A DNA stretch of 64,000 nt, taken from assembly GCF_036786105.1 (NCBI RefSeq), contig NZ_DAIQRQ010000015.1, positions 1 through 64,000 on the forward strand, given 5' to 3'. The DNA comes from Ohtaekwangia sp036786105 (lineage in GTDB: Bacteria; Bacteroidota; Bacteroidia; Cytophagales; Cyclobacteriaceae). The position numbers and the translations under genes are program-made. Positions 17,344 to 26,860 of this stretch are shown here, in pieces. The stretch's first letter is position 1, and each line of letters starts with the position of its first letter. The notes beneath the pieces were generated by a model that saw nothing but the letters and a program-made list of their open reading frames with translations, ran no database searches and had not been told where the DNA came from.

Positions 17344-19047
17344 CTAACGGCTAAAAACTACTTTCCCTCCTATAATTGTCATGGCTACTTCGGTTTTGAG
17401 TATAGCTGATTCTGGTATTGTCATCAGGTCTTGCGTGAAAACGGTGAAGTCTGCGAGCTTGCCCGGTTCAATAGAGCCTTTGATATTTTCTTCGAACGCG
17501 CCATAGGCAGCATCTAATGTATAGGAACGCAAAGCCTGTTCGCGTGTCATCTTTTCTTCGGGTTCATAGCCACCTTCGGGTTCGCCCTTCAGTGTCTTGC
17601 GAGTAACGGCTGCATAGAAGCAAGGTATAGGATTAACAGGCTCTACAGGGGCATCGGTGCCATTCACGATCCTGGCCCCCGACTTCAATAACGTCTGCCA
17701 TTTATAGGCGCCTTCCCTGATGCGCTTCTCTCCCAGTCTTTCAATGGCCCACGGTCTGTCAGACGACATGTGTATAGCCTGCATGGCAGGAATAACACCG
17801 AGCGTTGCAAAACGTGGCTGATCTTTCGGATCAATGTGCTGCGCATGCTCAATACGAAAGCGATGATCTTTTACGGAAGGATTTTCCCTGAATGCAGTTT
17901 CATACCGATCAAGTATCTCGCGATTGGCGCGATCGCCAATCGCATGCGAACATACCTGGAAGCCATGCTTCAACGCTTCACGTGAAGTCTTCAACACCGT
18001 ATCCATGGATAGTGTCGCCATGCCTGAAAATCCGGGCCGATCGGTATAGGGCTCCAATAGCCACGCACCACGCGACCCGAGCGCACCATCACAATTTAAT
18101 TTGATGGAACGAATGGTAAGTATATGCGCAGAATCTATCTCCGGTCCTTTCCGTAGCCACTCATAAATAAGATCGCGATCCCAGCCTGTAAGCATTACAT
18201 ACATGCGCACGCTGAGCTTACCTTCATTTTTGAACTGATGGTATAGATCAATGTTTTCGCGACTCACACCGGCATCATGAAAACTGGTGATACCATTTCG
18301 CAGGCATGCTTTAATAGCAAGATCAAGCGCCTGTGCATCTGTTTCGACCGTGGCTTGTGGTATATGACTTGACACGAGCGTCATGGCTTGTTCATTGAAC
18401 AAACCGGTGGGGTTGCCCATTTCATCGCGGATGATCTCTCCGCCTTCTGTATTTTTACCCTGTATATTTTCTTTTGTTACCAGCGACACACCGGCAATTT
18501 CCATGGCCTTCGCGTTGGCAAATGCAGCATGGCCACTGGCATGCCAGAGAAACACCGGGTTATTGGGAGATACTTCGCTCAACTTGGTGTGCACCGGAAA
18601 ACCCTTCACCACTTTATCAGGTTTCACAGTCCATTTGTCCTGATGCCATCCGCGGCCTACAATCCATTGCCCGGGCTTTGCTTTACTGGCCGCCTCCTTT
18701 ACTTTCTCAATCATCTCCTCAAAGCTTTTGATGTTCATCAGGTCAAGATTCAGTTCATTGTAGCCAATACCCATCAGGTGTGCATGACCTTCTATAAAGC
18801 CGGGCATCATTGTCTTGCCTTGCAGGTCTATCACTTTTGTGTCGGCACCTGCATAGCGGGCTGCATCTTGTGCCGAACCGGCGAAAACAATTTTATCGCC
18901 CGTTACGGCTACCGCCTCTGCCTGCGGATGCGCGGCATCCATCGTATAAATCGTTCCGCCTTTAATTAGCAGATCAGCAGGCGTTTGCCGGGTGGTGCAT
19001 TGCGCCAGCAGCATAAGGACCAGCGCGAAGGTTGCATATTTTCTCAC
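17344..19047 (-). CDS. Amidohydrolase family lipoprotein (YtcJ-like metal-dependent hydrolase)
   Basis: A 567-residue protein of the Amidohydro_3 group with a lipobox (LMLLAQC, acylated C17), so it is anchored to an envelope membrane. The metal-binding barrel motifs appear in order: GFIEGHAHL (HxH), SFHDAG, SHAIGDRAN, RIEHAQHI and NGTDAPVEPVNP (catalytic Asp region). The small beta domain wraps both ends (LLIKGGTIYTMDA and LADFTVFTQD). Such enzymes hydrolyse C-N bonds in cyclic or acylated small molecules; the substrate is unknown. It is divergent from the LtaS-like gene, with 45 nt between start codons. Its stop codon lies within the repeat at 17331-17348. Confidence 0.9.
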   Translation of the reverse strand: MRKYATFALVLMLLAQCTTRQTPADLLIKGGTIYTMDAAHPQAEAVAVTGDKIVFAGSAQDAARYAGADTKVIDLQGKTMMPGFIEGHAHLMGIGYNELNLDLMNIKSFEEMIEKVKEAASKAKPGQWIVGRGWHQDKWTVKPDKVVKGFPVHTKLSEVSPNNPVFLWHASGHAAFANAKAMEIAGVSLVTKENIQGKNTEGGEIIRDEMGNPTGLFNEQAMTLVSSHIPQATVETDAQALDLAIKACLRNGITSFHDAGVSRENIDLYHQFKNEGKLSVRMYVMLTGWDRDLIYEWLRKGPEIDSAHILTIRSIKLNCDGALGSRGAWLLEPYTDRPGFSGMATLSMDTVLKTSREALKHGFQVCSHAIGDRANREILDRYETAFRENPSVKDHRFRIEHAQHIDPKDQPRFATLGVIPAMQAIHMSSDRPWAIERLGEKRIREGAYKWQTLLKSGARIVNGTDAPVEPVNPIPCFYAAVTRKTLKGEPEGGYEPEEKMTREQALRSYTLDAAYGAFEENIKGSIEPGKLADFTVFTQDLMTIPESAILKTEVAMTIIGGKVVFSR

Positions 19048-19092
19048 GACAGTTGAGTTTGGTTTCGTGGTGTTAATGTTAAGGATAAATTA

Positions 19093-20964
19093 TTGAAGAA
19101 GTATGCAGCTATTATCTTTACGGATTATATGCTGGATATGCGTGCAAGGCTTTGGATTTTTCTGCTACTGATATTTTACTGGCTGGGATATATGATTGTG
19201 ATACGCGGAATCTTTCTGACGTATAACTATGACCTGACTGCCCAACTTTCTGCTTACGAGATCTTTCAAACCATGCTGCACGGCTTGCGCATGGATGGAA
19301 GTATGGCGGGCTACCTGCTGGCGTTCTCGGGGTTGCTGCTCACCATCTCTGCCGTTATACCAGGGCGCTGGATACATCCGGCTCTTACGTATACCAATCT
19401 GGCAGTAACAATACTGAGCTCGCTGGTGGTAGTGATCGATATGGAACTATACCGGCACTGGGGCTTTCGTATCAACAACACACCGTTCTTCTACATGGGC
19501 TCGGGTGCTGTAGGAAGTGTAAGTACGTGGGTATGGATAAAGGGAATCGCCATCTGGATTATCCTTTCTGCTGCGTGCGGGTGGATCTATATATATACGA
19601 TTGGCCGGTATACAAAGGTATTGCCACCGGCACAGCAAAAGAAATCAGCCTTTGTACTGCTGGCCGCGGCAGGATTGATGTTCCTTCCTATACGGGGCAG
19701 CTTTAGCGTAGCACCGATGAACACGGGTTTTGTATACTTTCACAAAACGAAAGTATATGCCAACCATGCGGCCATTAACGTGCTCTGGAATTTTTTATAT
19801 AGTATCCGCAAAAGTGCACAGAGCAGTTACCCGGAGAATTTTTTCGACAAACAAAAAGCAGAACCACTTTTCGCTTCGCTATATCCCGCAAGCGATTCTA
19901 CTGCCAGATTGTGGAGTGCTGCAAAACCCAACATTATCGTTATCATTATTGAAAGTTTTACAGCGGATGTGATTGAACCGCTGGGCGGTATAAAAGACCT
20001 GTGTCCTAACTTCACCGGGCTTTGTAAGGAAGGTATATTATTCGATAACTTTTATGCAAGTGGCGATCGCACCGACAAAGGTATGATCAGCGTGCTAAGC
20101 GGTTACCCGGCTCAGCCACAAACTTCAATCATCCGCTATCCGGCCAAAACACAACGGCTGCCCCACCTGAACAAGCACATGCATGCACTGGGATACAAGA
20201 GTTCATTTATATACGGTGGTGATGTTGACTTTGCCAATTTCCGGTCATACCTCACCAACGGTGGGTTTGATCACATCACCGACATGGACGATTTCCCCGG
20301 TAATCTGAATACTTCCAAGTGGGGCGTGCACGATCACTATATGTTCAACAAAGCGCTGGCAGAACTCGACACCACACGCACTCCTTTCTTCAAAGTAATT
20401 TTAACATTGAGCAGTCACGAACCTTTTGATGTGCCGATGGACCCCTATATCCAGGGGCAAGATGAGGAATCGCTTTTCCTGAATGCCTGCCACTATACCG
20501 ACAAAAGCATTGGTGACTTTATACGGTCGTGCAAAAAACAGCCGTGGTGGAATAATACGATTGTTATCATGACTGCTGATCACGGTCACCGGCATCCTGG
20601 CAATAAATCGCTATATACGCGCGAGCGATTCCGTATTCCGCTATTGATGGTGGGCGGGCCTATCAAAAAAGATAGCGTTATCCATACCATAGCAGGGCAA
20701 ACGGATATTGCCAACACGTTGCTGGCACAGCTCGATAAGTCATCGCCGGAATTTTTGTTCAGTAAAGATATTCTCGGCAACAAGGTTGTGCCCTTTGCAC
20801 CGTTCTTCTTTACAGACGGATATGGTTTTGTGATGCCCGATAAGTTCATCGTTTATGATAACCCGGGCAAGCAGTTCCTGAAAAAAGAGAACGTTGATGA
20901 ACATGATATCGAACTAAGCAAAGCCTATCAGCAGATATTGTTCAGCGACTACAACAAGCGATAG
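19093..20964 (+). CDS. LtaS-like sulfatase-fold transferase (phosphoglycerol/phosphoethanolamine transferase type)
   Basis: Up to 623 residues. Five membrane helices occupy about 17-215, then an extracytoplasmic alkaline-phosphatase-fold domain. Motifs: KPNIIVIIIESFTADVI (metal Glu), SGDRTDKGMISVLSGYP (catalytic Thr region), KWGVHDHYMF, and DHGHRHPGNKSLY (metal His/Asp). Family members transfer phosphoglycerol or phosphoethanolamine to envelope glycolipids; the substrate in this organism is not known. The first codon at 19093 is TTG, with a weak AAGGATAA ribosome site upstream. The ATG codons at 19129 and 19138 are alternatives that would remove only the cytoplasmic tail. It is followed by an outer-membrane barrel gene after 33 nt, so the two probably form an operon. 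Confidence 0.87.
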   Translation: MKKYAAIIFTDYMLDMRARLWIFLLLIFYWLGYMIVIRGIFLTYNYDLTAQLSAYEIFQTMLHGLRMDGSMAGYLLAFSGLLLTISAVIPGRWIHPALTYTNLAVTILSSLVVVIDMELYRHWGFRINNTPFFYMGSGAVGSVSTWVWIKGIAIWIILSAACGWIYIYTIGRYTKVLPPAQQKKSAFVLLAAAGLMFLPIRGSFSVAPMNTGFVYFHKTKVYANHAAINVLWNFLYSIRKSAQSSYPENFFDKQKAEPLFASLYPASDSTARLWSAAKPNIIVIIIESFTADVIEPLGGIKDLCPNFTGLCKEGILFDNFYASGDRTDKGMISVLSGYPAQPQTSIIRYPAKTQRLPHLNKHMHALGYKSSFIYGGDVDFANFRSYLTNGGFDHITDMDDFPGNLNTSKWGVHDHYMFNKALAELDTTRTPFFKVILTLSSHEPFDVPMDPYIQGQDEESLFLNACHYTDKSIGDFIRSCKKQPWWNNTIVIMTADHGHRHPGNKSLYTRERFRIPLLMVGGPIKKDSVIHTIAGQTDIANTLLAQLDKSSPEFLFSKDILGNKVVPFAPFFFTDGYGFVMPDKFIVYDNPGKQFLKKENVDEHDIELSKAYQQILFSDYNKR

Positions 20965-20997
20965 ATATAGTATATTTCATTACCCCCCACAACAGCC

Positions 20998-21723
20998 ATG
21001 AAGAAATTATCCATACTGATAATTGTTATTATGTGCACCACGGCTGCACACGCACAGGAGTTCGGCCTGTCATTCTCCTATTTCCTTCCGAAGAACGGAT
21101 ACTTCTCTACACCCATCAGTCCTTTTTCCATTCGAGGATTAGGCTTTAACATTAATCGCTTTCTTGCCCTGGAGACCGGTGCATCGCTATACCGTATGTC
21201 GGGGTTGAATATGAAAGACCTTCCCTTTGAAAGTAAATCTCCGCTCATCGGTCCTAACTTTACGCTCTTCGTTCCCGTTGAGCTGGTTATTCAGCTGCAG
21301 GGACAGAATGTTGAGTTCGATGTTAAAGGCGGTGTATTCGGTTTTCACGGATTTGACCAGAAGCTGAACTATGGCAACTTCGATCGCGCCATACGTACGT
21401 ATGAGAACTGGCAGGTTGCCAACAGCGATCTCACGTTTAGTAACAAGCCCGGCTGGGGCTACCATGCCGGTGCAGAGCTCACAGTATATGTAACAAGCCA
21501 GGTAGGTGTATCCATCGAAACGAATTATCTGATGGGTGCATCGAAGTTTCCGTTGAAAGGTTCTTATACCGGCGGCAACACAACACTTGAAACCAAAGAG
21601 GTTGATTATGCTCAGGCTAAAATTGATTTTACAGGTCTTGAGTTTTCTATCGGCCTCATCTTTAATTCCGGTGGCGGACCTTCCGCTCCGAAGAAAATGA
21701 AGATGAAAAGGAGAAGGCGCTAA
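20998..21723 (+). CDS. Outer-membrane beta-barrel protein
   Basis: A 241-residue protein with a signal peptide (MKKLSILIIVIMCTTAAHAQ). Alternating hydrophobic strands follow (LSFSYFLP, FNINRFLALETGASLYR, LTVYVTSQVGVSIETNY, FTGLEFSIGLIFNSGG), as in small eight-stranded barrels. The chain ends unusually: after the last barrel strand it has a Pro/Lys/Arg tail (APKKMKMKRRRR) instead of an aromatic residue. The gene follows the LtaS-like gene closely. No specific function is recognisable. Confidence 0.8.
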   Translation: MKKLSILIIVIMCTTAAHAQEFGLSFSYFLPKNGYFSTPISPFSIRGLGFNINRFLALETGASLYRMSGLNMKDLPFESKSPLIGPNFTLFVPVELVIQLQGQNVEFDVKGGVFGFHGFDQKLNYGNFDRAIRTYENWQVANSDLTFSNKPGWGYHAGAELTVYVTSQVGVSIETNYLMGASKFPLKGSYTGGNTTLETKEVDYAQAKIDFTGLEFSIGLIFNSGGGPSAPKKMKMKRRRR

Positions 21724-21737
21724 ACCGCGTAGTCGAT

Positions 21738-21770
21738 GTAGTCCCAGGTGGAACACCTGCCGAGGACTAC
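21738..21770. terminator. Hairpin between convergent genes
   Basis: Nested stem: GTAGTCC (21738-21744) with GGACTAC (21764-21770) and AGGTG (21746-21750) with CACCT (21754-21758), a GAA loop and a small internal bulge. It lies between the stops of the barrel gene (plus) and the CapA-like gene (minus). No T-run follows, so a terminator role is inferred from position. Confidence 0.55.
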
Positions 21771-21777
21771 AGCCTGA

Positions 21778-22932
21778 CTATTGTTCTTCTCTTCGCAATA
21801 TACCCGATGTATTGCGTTCCATCGCAGGCAATGGAACCGTGTTGCCTTCAGCAACATCTTTATTATACTTTTTATACAGCAGGCGTGAGTCATCCGTAAA
21901 TACTTTGAACGCCGCCTTTGACGTTGCTTCCTTTATCGCGACTGAATCATGCTCCACTTCCGGCACCGGCAAAATATAGTATTCCTTCTTTACGCCGCTG
22001 GTGCGTTGTATCCATTGCAGATAATACGCAGCACTGTCGATGGAGGTGATGGTGCTATCCGGTGTATAAGCAATCTTCTGTAATTCAAGATACGCCATGG
22101 CGCCACCGTCCGTATAGCGTTTGCGTTGGCCGGATACAAAATTACCAAGCGAATAGGCTACAAACTGATTTTGTTCTTTCCTCCACTCCATTGGCTGAAT
22201 TACGTGTGGATGTGCGCCGATCACCAGTTGGGCGCCATGTTTGAAACAAAACTCCGTCAACATTTTTTGCTCTTTCGATGGGAGGCTTTGATACTCCGTT
22301 CCCCAATGGGTAAATACAACGATAACATCGGGCTTCAGCTCGCGTGCCCTTCGCAGGTCTTTGCGCATAACCGCTGTATCGAGGCGATTCACAATATTGG
22401 GTTTATATACCGGCAAACCATTCGTGCCATACGTATAATTCAGGAGAGCAAGACGGAAACCATTCTTCTCTAACAACAACGGATGATCGTTCATGCGGCT
22501 TACTGTATCCGTAAATGTACCGGTGTGAGGAATGTGTAAACTATCGAGCATCATTATGGTGCGTTCCAATCCCTTTTTACCACGGTCTACACAGTGATTG
22601 TTAGCCGTTACCAGTGCATCAAAACCAACGGCTTTCAACGTCTGCGCCAGCGCATCGGGAGAGCTGAACTGCGGGTAACCTTTGTGTGGTGGTCCGGCCA
22701 GTGTCACTTCAAGATTGCCAATGGCCAGGTCAACATTTTCGATATAAGGCTTTACATACTGGAAGCAACGCGAATAATCAAACTTCTTCGTGGTGGCATC
22801 ATACGCAGCGGCGATCTGCGAGTCATGGCCCATAATATCTCCAACAAACAGCAATGATAGCCGGGTGGTATCCTGCGCCTGAGTAGCGTGTATGCATACC
22901 AGTAAAAGGAAGAGGACTATAATTCTTTTCAT
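21778..22932 (-). CDS. CapA family metallophosphoesterase-like protein, secreted
   Basis: About 384 residues from the ATG at 22932, which opens a signal peptide (MKRIIVLFLLLVCIHATQAQ). An upstream in-frame start at 22950 adds six residues. CapA-family motifs: LLFVGDIMGHDSQI, AIGNLEVTLAGPP, TANNHCVDRGKKGLERT, VVFTHWGTEYQ and IGAHPHVIQPMEW. The type member takes part in poly-gamma-glutamate capsule export, but many Bacteroidota CapA proteins lack a cap operon, as here. The fold suggests a metal-dependent phosphoesterase; the substrate is unknown. Confidence 0.88.
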   Translation of the reverse strand: MKRIIVLFLLLVCIHATQAQDTTRLSLLFVGDIMGHDSQIAAAYDATTKKFDYSRCFQYVKPYIENVDLAIGNLEVTLAGPPHKGYPQFSSPDALAQTLKAVGFDALVTANNHCVDRGKKGLERTIMMLDSLHIPHTGTFTDTVSRMNDHPLLLEKNGFRLALLNYTYGTNGLPVYKPNIVNRLDTAVMRKDLRRARELKPDVIVVFTHWGTEYQSLPSKEQKMLTEFCFKHGAQLVIGAHPHVIQPMEWRKEQNQFVAYSLGNFVSGQRKRYTDGGAMAYLELQKIAYTPDSTITSIDSAAYYLQWIQRTSGVKKEYYILPVPEVEHDSVAIKEATSKAAFKVFTDDSRLLYKKYNKDVAEGNTVPLPAMERNTSGILRREEQ

Positions 22933-22988
22933 ATGTAAATTACCAGGCATCGCCGGTGATATAGATTATTGAAATGAAGGCGATCGCC

Positions 22989-23636
22989 TCACAAAATACT
23001 AACATCAATTACTTTATCCTCCACGATGGCAAACACTTTATCTTCTTTTTTCGGTTGAATGCGGGCCAGGCCTGTAAACATCCCGAAGGCCGGCAGCACG
23101 GCCTGATTTTTTCCGAAGTAAAAGCAAGGCAATGTTATGGCCTGACGACCTTTGCCACGAAGGTGCACACCCGGATGGATGTGGCCTGCCATATTATACT
23201 GGGTGGCTTCAATCTCTTCCAGCGGATGATGTGTAAGTATGATGTTATCAATCTGCAGCTGATCGTGTACTACAATACCCTTGCGTTGATACTGCAGGTC
23301 GCTCATGATGTCGTGATTACCCATCACCAGCTCGAATGAAATATGATTGAAGTGGCGGATTACTTCACCAAACACTTCCCATTCCTGGTTATAATGGCTG
23401 TGAAACAGATCGCCAAGGCAAATGAGTCGTGAGGGCTTAAGCTGCTGAATCAGTTCTATCATAACTTCCAGGTTCCGGTCGTTGGCTTTTGATGGCACCG
23501 GAATGCCGGCCCTCCTGAAATGATTAACCTTTCCCAGGTGAAGGTCTGCCAGCAACAACGCCTTATGCTTGTCCCAATACAACGCCTTGTGCGCATTCAG
23601 GCTAAACTTCTCCCCGGCAATAATCAACTCCGTCAT
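22989..23636 (-). CDS. pdeM: PdeM-like metallophosphoesterase (ligase-associated DNA damage response endonuclease type)
   Basis: About 215 residues from the ATG at 23636 (MTELIIAGEKF), favoured over an upstream start at 23705 whose extra 23 residues do not resemble the family. Metallophosphoesterase motifs: LLLADLHLGK (D-x-H), ICLGDLFHSH (GD), VMGNHD (GNHD), LTHHPLE and MAGHIHPGV (GHxH). PdeM homologues usually sit with an ATP-dependent ligase, an Lhr-type helicase and an exonuclease; none of these is adjacent here. The LigD gene lies 39 kb away at the window end. Calls for PdeM rest on the conserved HFRRAGIPVP segment. Confidence 0.82.
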   Translation of the reverse strand: MTELIIAGEKFSLNAHKALYWDKHKALLLADLHLGKVNHFRRAGIPVPSKANDRNLEVMIELIQQLKPSRLICLGDLFHSHYNQEWEVFGEVIRHFNHISFELVMGNHDIMSDLQYQRKGIVVHDQLQIDNIILTHHPLEEIEATQYNMAGHIHPGVHLRGKGRQAITLPCFYFGKNQAVLPAFGMFTGLARIQPKKEDKVFAIVEDKVIDVSIL

Positions 23637-23885
23637 AGATTCTGTGCGGCTCAAGATACTATATTTTCTGTTTTGCCGCTGACCATAAAGTTGCCTCTGA
23701 TTCAACCTGTCGTGGCGGCTGCCAGAGGGGCCTTGTTAACAATTCACCTTTCTTCCAATATGACTTAACGACCTGATAATCAAAGTAATTCAAATACATA
23801 GCAAGACTCTGCATTAAAAAAGTTAACATAGAGGTAACAAAGGGTGTTTGAAATCAGCTTAGATTGCGCCCGAATTTCAACTTTT

Positions 23886-25298
23886 ATGTTTGAATTAGAC
23901 TTATCCTACTCTATTCTGCTAATCCTTTGTCTTATTGCGGCGTTTGGTTTTGAGTTCGTCAACGGATTCCACGATACGGCTAACGCTGTGGCTACTGTTA
24001 TTTATACAAACTCACTAAAGCCCTGGACCGCCGTAGTGTATTCCGGTATCTGTAATTTTACCGGGGTACTGATCGGAGGAGTAGGCGTTGCGGTAGGTAT
24101 TGTAAACCTGCTGCCGGTAGAATCGCTCGTAGATCAGAACATTGCACATAGCCTTTCGATGGTGATGGCACTGTTGCTCAGTGCTATTTTCTGGAACCTG
24201 CTCACCTGGTATTTCGGTATTCCGTGTTCCAGCTCGCATACGCTGATCGGTTCCATCCTCGGGGTAGGTATAGCATACTCATTGCTACCCGATTCGCGTG
24301 AAGCCGCTGTAAACTGGGGAAAAGCGCAAGAAATCGGTCTTTCACTCATGGTGTCGCCCATCGTAGGATTTTCACTTACCATTATTCTGATGTTCATCAT
24401 CAGAAACCTGACCAAGAAAACACAATATGGTGACAGCCTTTTCAAAGAACCCAAGAAGAATGCACCTCCTCCATTGGTAATTCGCATTTTGCTGATCCTT
24501 ACCTGCGGAAGCGTAAGTCTTTCACACGGATCTAACGATGGACAAAAAGGTGTCGGGCTGGTGATGTTGATCCTCATTGGAATTGTTCCCAGCTACTTCG
24601 CCCTGAATTCAAGAATAGTTCCGAGCACACTAACGCCACATCTGCAACGGATTGAAACAGTGGTGAACTCAATGGATCCCTCTCCCCTGTCAGCACCCGA
24701 TCAAAAGAAATTTACTGAAACAAAAGATTTGACCCATGCACTGGTTGGCCAATTAAATGGAATGCAATCTGTGGAAGCGATCAGGAAAGAGCAGCGCTTT
24801 ATGGTTCGAAAAGATATACTGCTGATTGACCGCCACCTGAAAAGCCTGGTGGAGAAAACCGAGTTACGCATTAGCGAGGCCGACAAGAGCACCTTAAAGG
24901 ATGAGCTGAAGGCTGTGAAATCGATTACCGATTATTCACCACGATGGGTTATTGTAATGATTGCCCTTTCGCTGGGAATGGGAACCATGATTGGCTGGAA
25001 GCGCATTGTAAAAACCATTGGCGAGAAGATCGGTAAAGAACACCTCAATTATGCGCAAGGCGCCAGTGCTGAAATTGTCGCTGCCAGTACCATTACCATA
25101 TCAACGTATTTATCGCTGCCGGTAAGTACAACGCACGTGCTTTCGTCTGGCATTGCAGGTAGCATGGTAGCCAGTAAAGGTGTAAAGAACCTGCAAGCCG
25201 ATACCGTCCGGAATATACTGATGGCATGGCTGCTCACGTTGCCAGTAGTAATTGTACTGTCAGGCACCCTGTTCCTGCTGTTCCGCTCTATCTTCTAG
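23886..25298 (+). CDS. pit: Inorganic phosphate transporter, PiT family
   Basis: About 470 residues from the ATG at 23886 (MFELDLSYSILL); a GTG at 23844 would add 14 polar residues and looks wrong. It is a cation-coupled phosphate symporter of the inner membrane. The two inverted PiT signature repeats are present: FVNGFHDTANAVATVIYT near the N-terminus and SLSHGSNDGQKGVGLVM in the middle. About 10-12 helices are split by a long hydrophilic loop (about 250-350, rich in Lys/Glu). The gene stands alone, with no PhoU-like gene next to it. Confidence 0.93.
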   Translation: MFELDLSYSILLILCLIAAFGFEFVNGFHDTANAVATVIYTNSLKPWTAVVYSGICNFTGVLIGGVGVAVGIVNLLPVESLVDQNIAHSLSMVMALLLSAIFWNLLTWYFGIPCSSSHTLIGSILGVGIAYSLLPDSREAAVNWGKAQEIGLSLMVSPIVGFSLTIILMFIIRNLTKKTQYGDSLFKEPKKNAPPPLVIRILLILTCGSVSLSHGSNDGQKGVGLVMLILIGIVPSYFALNSRIVPSTLTPHLQRIETVVNSMDPSPLSAPDQKKFTETKDLTHALVGQLNGMQSVEAIRKEQRFMVRKDILLIDRHLKSLVEKTELRISEADKSTLKDELKAVKSITDYSPRWVIVMIALSLGMGTMIGWKRIVKTIGEKIGKEHLNYAQGASAEIVAASTITISTYLSLPVSTTHVLSSGIAGSMVASKGVKNLQADTVRNILMAWLLTLPVVIVLSGTLFLLFRSIF

Positions 25299-25323
25299 TT
25301 TAGCTGGCGTATTCACATCAACG

Positions 25324-26385
25324 TCAGGCATATCGCTTGATGCTCTGGGGCATGTCGTGCAAGGGCAACACCTGATCGGCTGCGCCTAATTTGATGGCTT
25401 CTTTCGGCATACCAAATACCACACTGGTGGCTTCGTCCTGCGCTATCGTTTTGGCACCTGCCTGTTTCATGGTAAGCAGGCCATCGGCGCCATCGCGCCC
25501 CATACCTGTCATGATAATGCCGAGTGCATTTTGCCCGGCATGTTTTGCTACCGAACTGAAAAGTACATCTACTGAAGGTTTATGTCGGTTTACCAGTTCG
25601 CCATCGCGCACCTTTATAAAATACTTGGCACCACTGCGGTAAAGCTCCATGTGCTTACCGCCAGGTGCTATATAGGCATGACCACGCATTACACGCTCTC
25701 CATCGGAGGCTTCCTTTACGGTTACTTCACAAAACGCATTTACCTGGTCGGCAAACGATTTGGTAAAGCCGGCTGGCATGTGTTGCGTAATGAGTATGCC
25801 CGGACAGTCGGCTGGTATACTTTTTAAAATATAGCGCAGCGCTTCCGTCCCTCCGGTGGAAGCACCAATAGCAATTACCTTATCGGTTGTTTTATAGATG
25901 GGTGAATTCAGACTGGCCGGATCGGGTTTACCAGCCGGTATATTTTCAGACGGTTGCCTGTTGAGCGCTACCCGTTTCACCGGTACATTGTAGGCAGCTT
26001 TAATGGCATCAGTAATGCGGATGCGGGATTCTTCCAGGTGTTCTTTTGTATTGCGTATCTCTGACTTCGCTACGATCTCTACGGCACCCAACTCTAATGC
26101 GCGCAAGGCGAGGTGACTTCCCTCTTGTGTAAGACTGGAGATAATCACAACGGGAATCGGGTATTGCGACATTAACGTTTTCAGAAACGTAAGCCCATCC
26201 ATGCGTGGCATTTCTATGTCCAGCGTGATAACATCAGGAATTTCATTCCGTATCTTCCGCGCTGCGAAATACGGATCGCCCGCGGTACCTGCTACTTCCA
26301 GGTGCGAGTCTGACTGAATAATCTCTGAGAGTGTTTGCCGTACCAGCGCGGAGTCGTCAATGATCAAAACCTTTATTGTTTTCAT
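25324..26385 (-). CDS. cheB: Chemotaxis response regulator protein-glutamate methylesterase CheB
   Basis: A 353-residue protein. The receiver domain (1-125) has D10-D11 and phospho-acceptor D56 (TLDIEMPRMDG). A linker joins it to the methylesterase domain (165-350) with the catalytic triad S176 (GASTGGTEAL), H202 (QHMPAGFTKSF) and D298 (MTGMGRDGAD). It removes methyl groups from, or deamidates, chemoreceptor glutamyl residues. Its start overlaps the end of cheD by 29 nt, and the operon order is cheR-cheD-cheB. No receptor, CheA or CheW gene lies in the window, so partners must be encoded elsewhere. Confidence 0.96.
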   Translation of the reverse strand: MKTIKVLIIDDSALVRQTLSEIIQSDSHLEVAGTAGDPYFAARKIRNEIPDVITLDIEMPRMDGLTFLKTLMSQYPIPVVIISSLTQEGSHLALRALELGAVEIVAKSEIRNTKEHLEESRIRITDAIKAAYNVPVKRVALNRQPSENIPAGKPDPASLNSPIYKTTDKVIAIGASTGGTEALRYILKSIPADCPGILITQHMPAGFTKSFADQVNAFCEVTVKEASDGERVMRGHAYIAPGGKHMELYRSGAKYFIKVRDGELVNRHKPSVDVLFSSVAKHAGQNALGIIMTGMGRDGADGLLTMKQAGAKTIAQDEATSVVFGMPKEAIKLGAADQVLPLHDMPQSIKRYA

Positions 26386-26860
26386 ACTGAAAGCTGGTTA
26401 TAGGATGTGGCAATAATTGCATCGTCACTTTTCCGGTGGCGGTATGGAAAATAATTTTCCTCCCCTGCGATCCACCCGTGTCACGGGCCGCCAGATATAT
26501 ACCTTCCTGTTTCAAAATATCGATAGCCACCGCTATATTGCGCTTGCCGATGGCATATAAACTTTGCTCTGCCGCAACCGGGCTGGCGCCACCAAATATC
26601 TTCGCTTTGAGGTTTTCCCGTATCGCCCCACGATTTAACATCATCTTCACCAGCAACGGTATTGAAGTATTGCCTTTGGATGCATCTGCGTGCGCCTCAC
26701 TTTCATTGCCGGGCAATAAATAATGATTTATACCTCCAATCTTCGTTATGGGATCATACAAACAAACTGATACACACGAGCCTAATACTGTAGTGATCTC
26801 CATTGGCACAACGGACACGAGGACATCGCCCGGTAAAAGGTAGTGTTTTTTTATACTCAT
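26357..26860 (-). CDS. cheD: Chemoreceptor glutamine deamidase CheD
   Basis: A 167-residue CheD. The family deamidates glutamines of chemoreceptors and binds CheC where present. Catalytic C29 is in TTVLGSCVSVC, and H46 is in IGGINHYLLPG, the expected Cys-His pair; the substrate loop KIFGGASP is also present. It overlaps cheR by 4 nt (ATGA-type) and cheB by 29 nt, so the three are translationally coupled. Confidence 0.95.
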   Translation of the reverse strand: MSIKKHYLLPGDVLVSVVPMEITTVLGSCVSVCLYDPITKIGGINHYLLPGNESEAHADASKGNTSIPLLVKMMLNRGAIRENLKAKIFGGASPVAAEQSLYAIGKRNIAVAIDILKQEGIYLAARDTGGSQGRKIIFHTATGKVTMQLLPHPITSFQYENNKGFDH

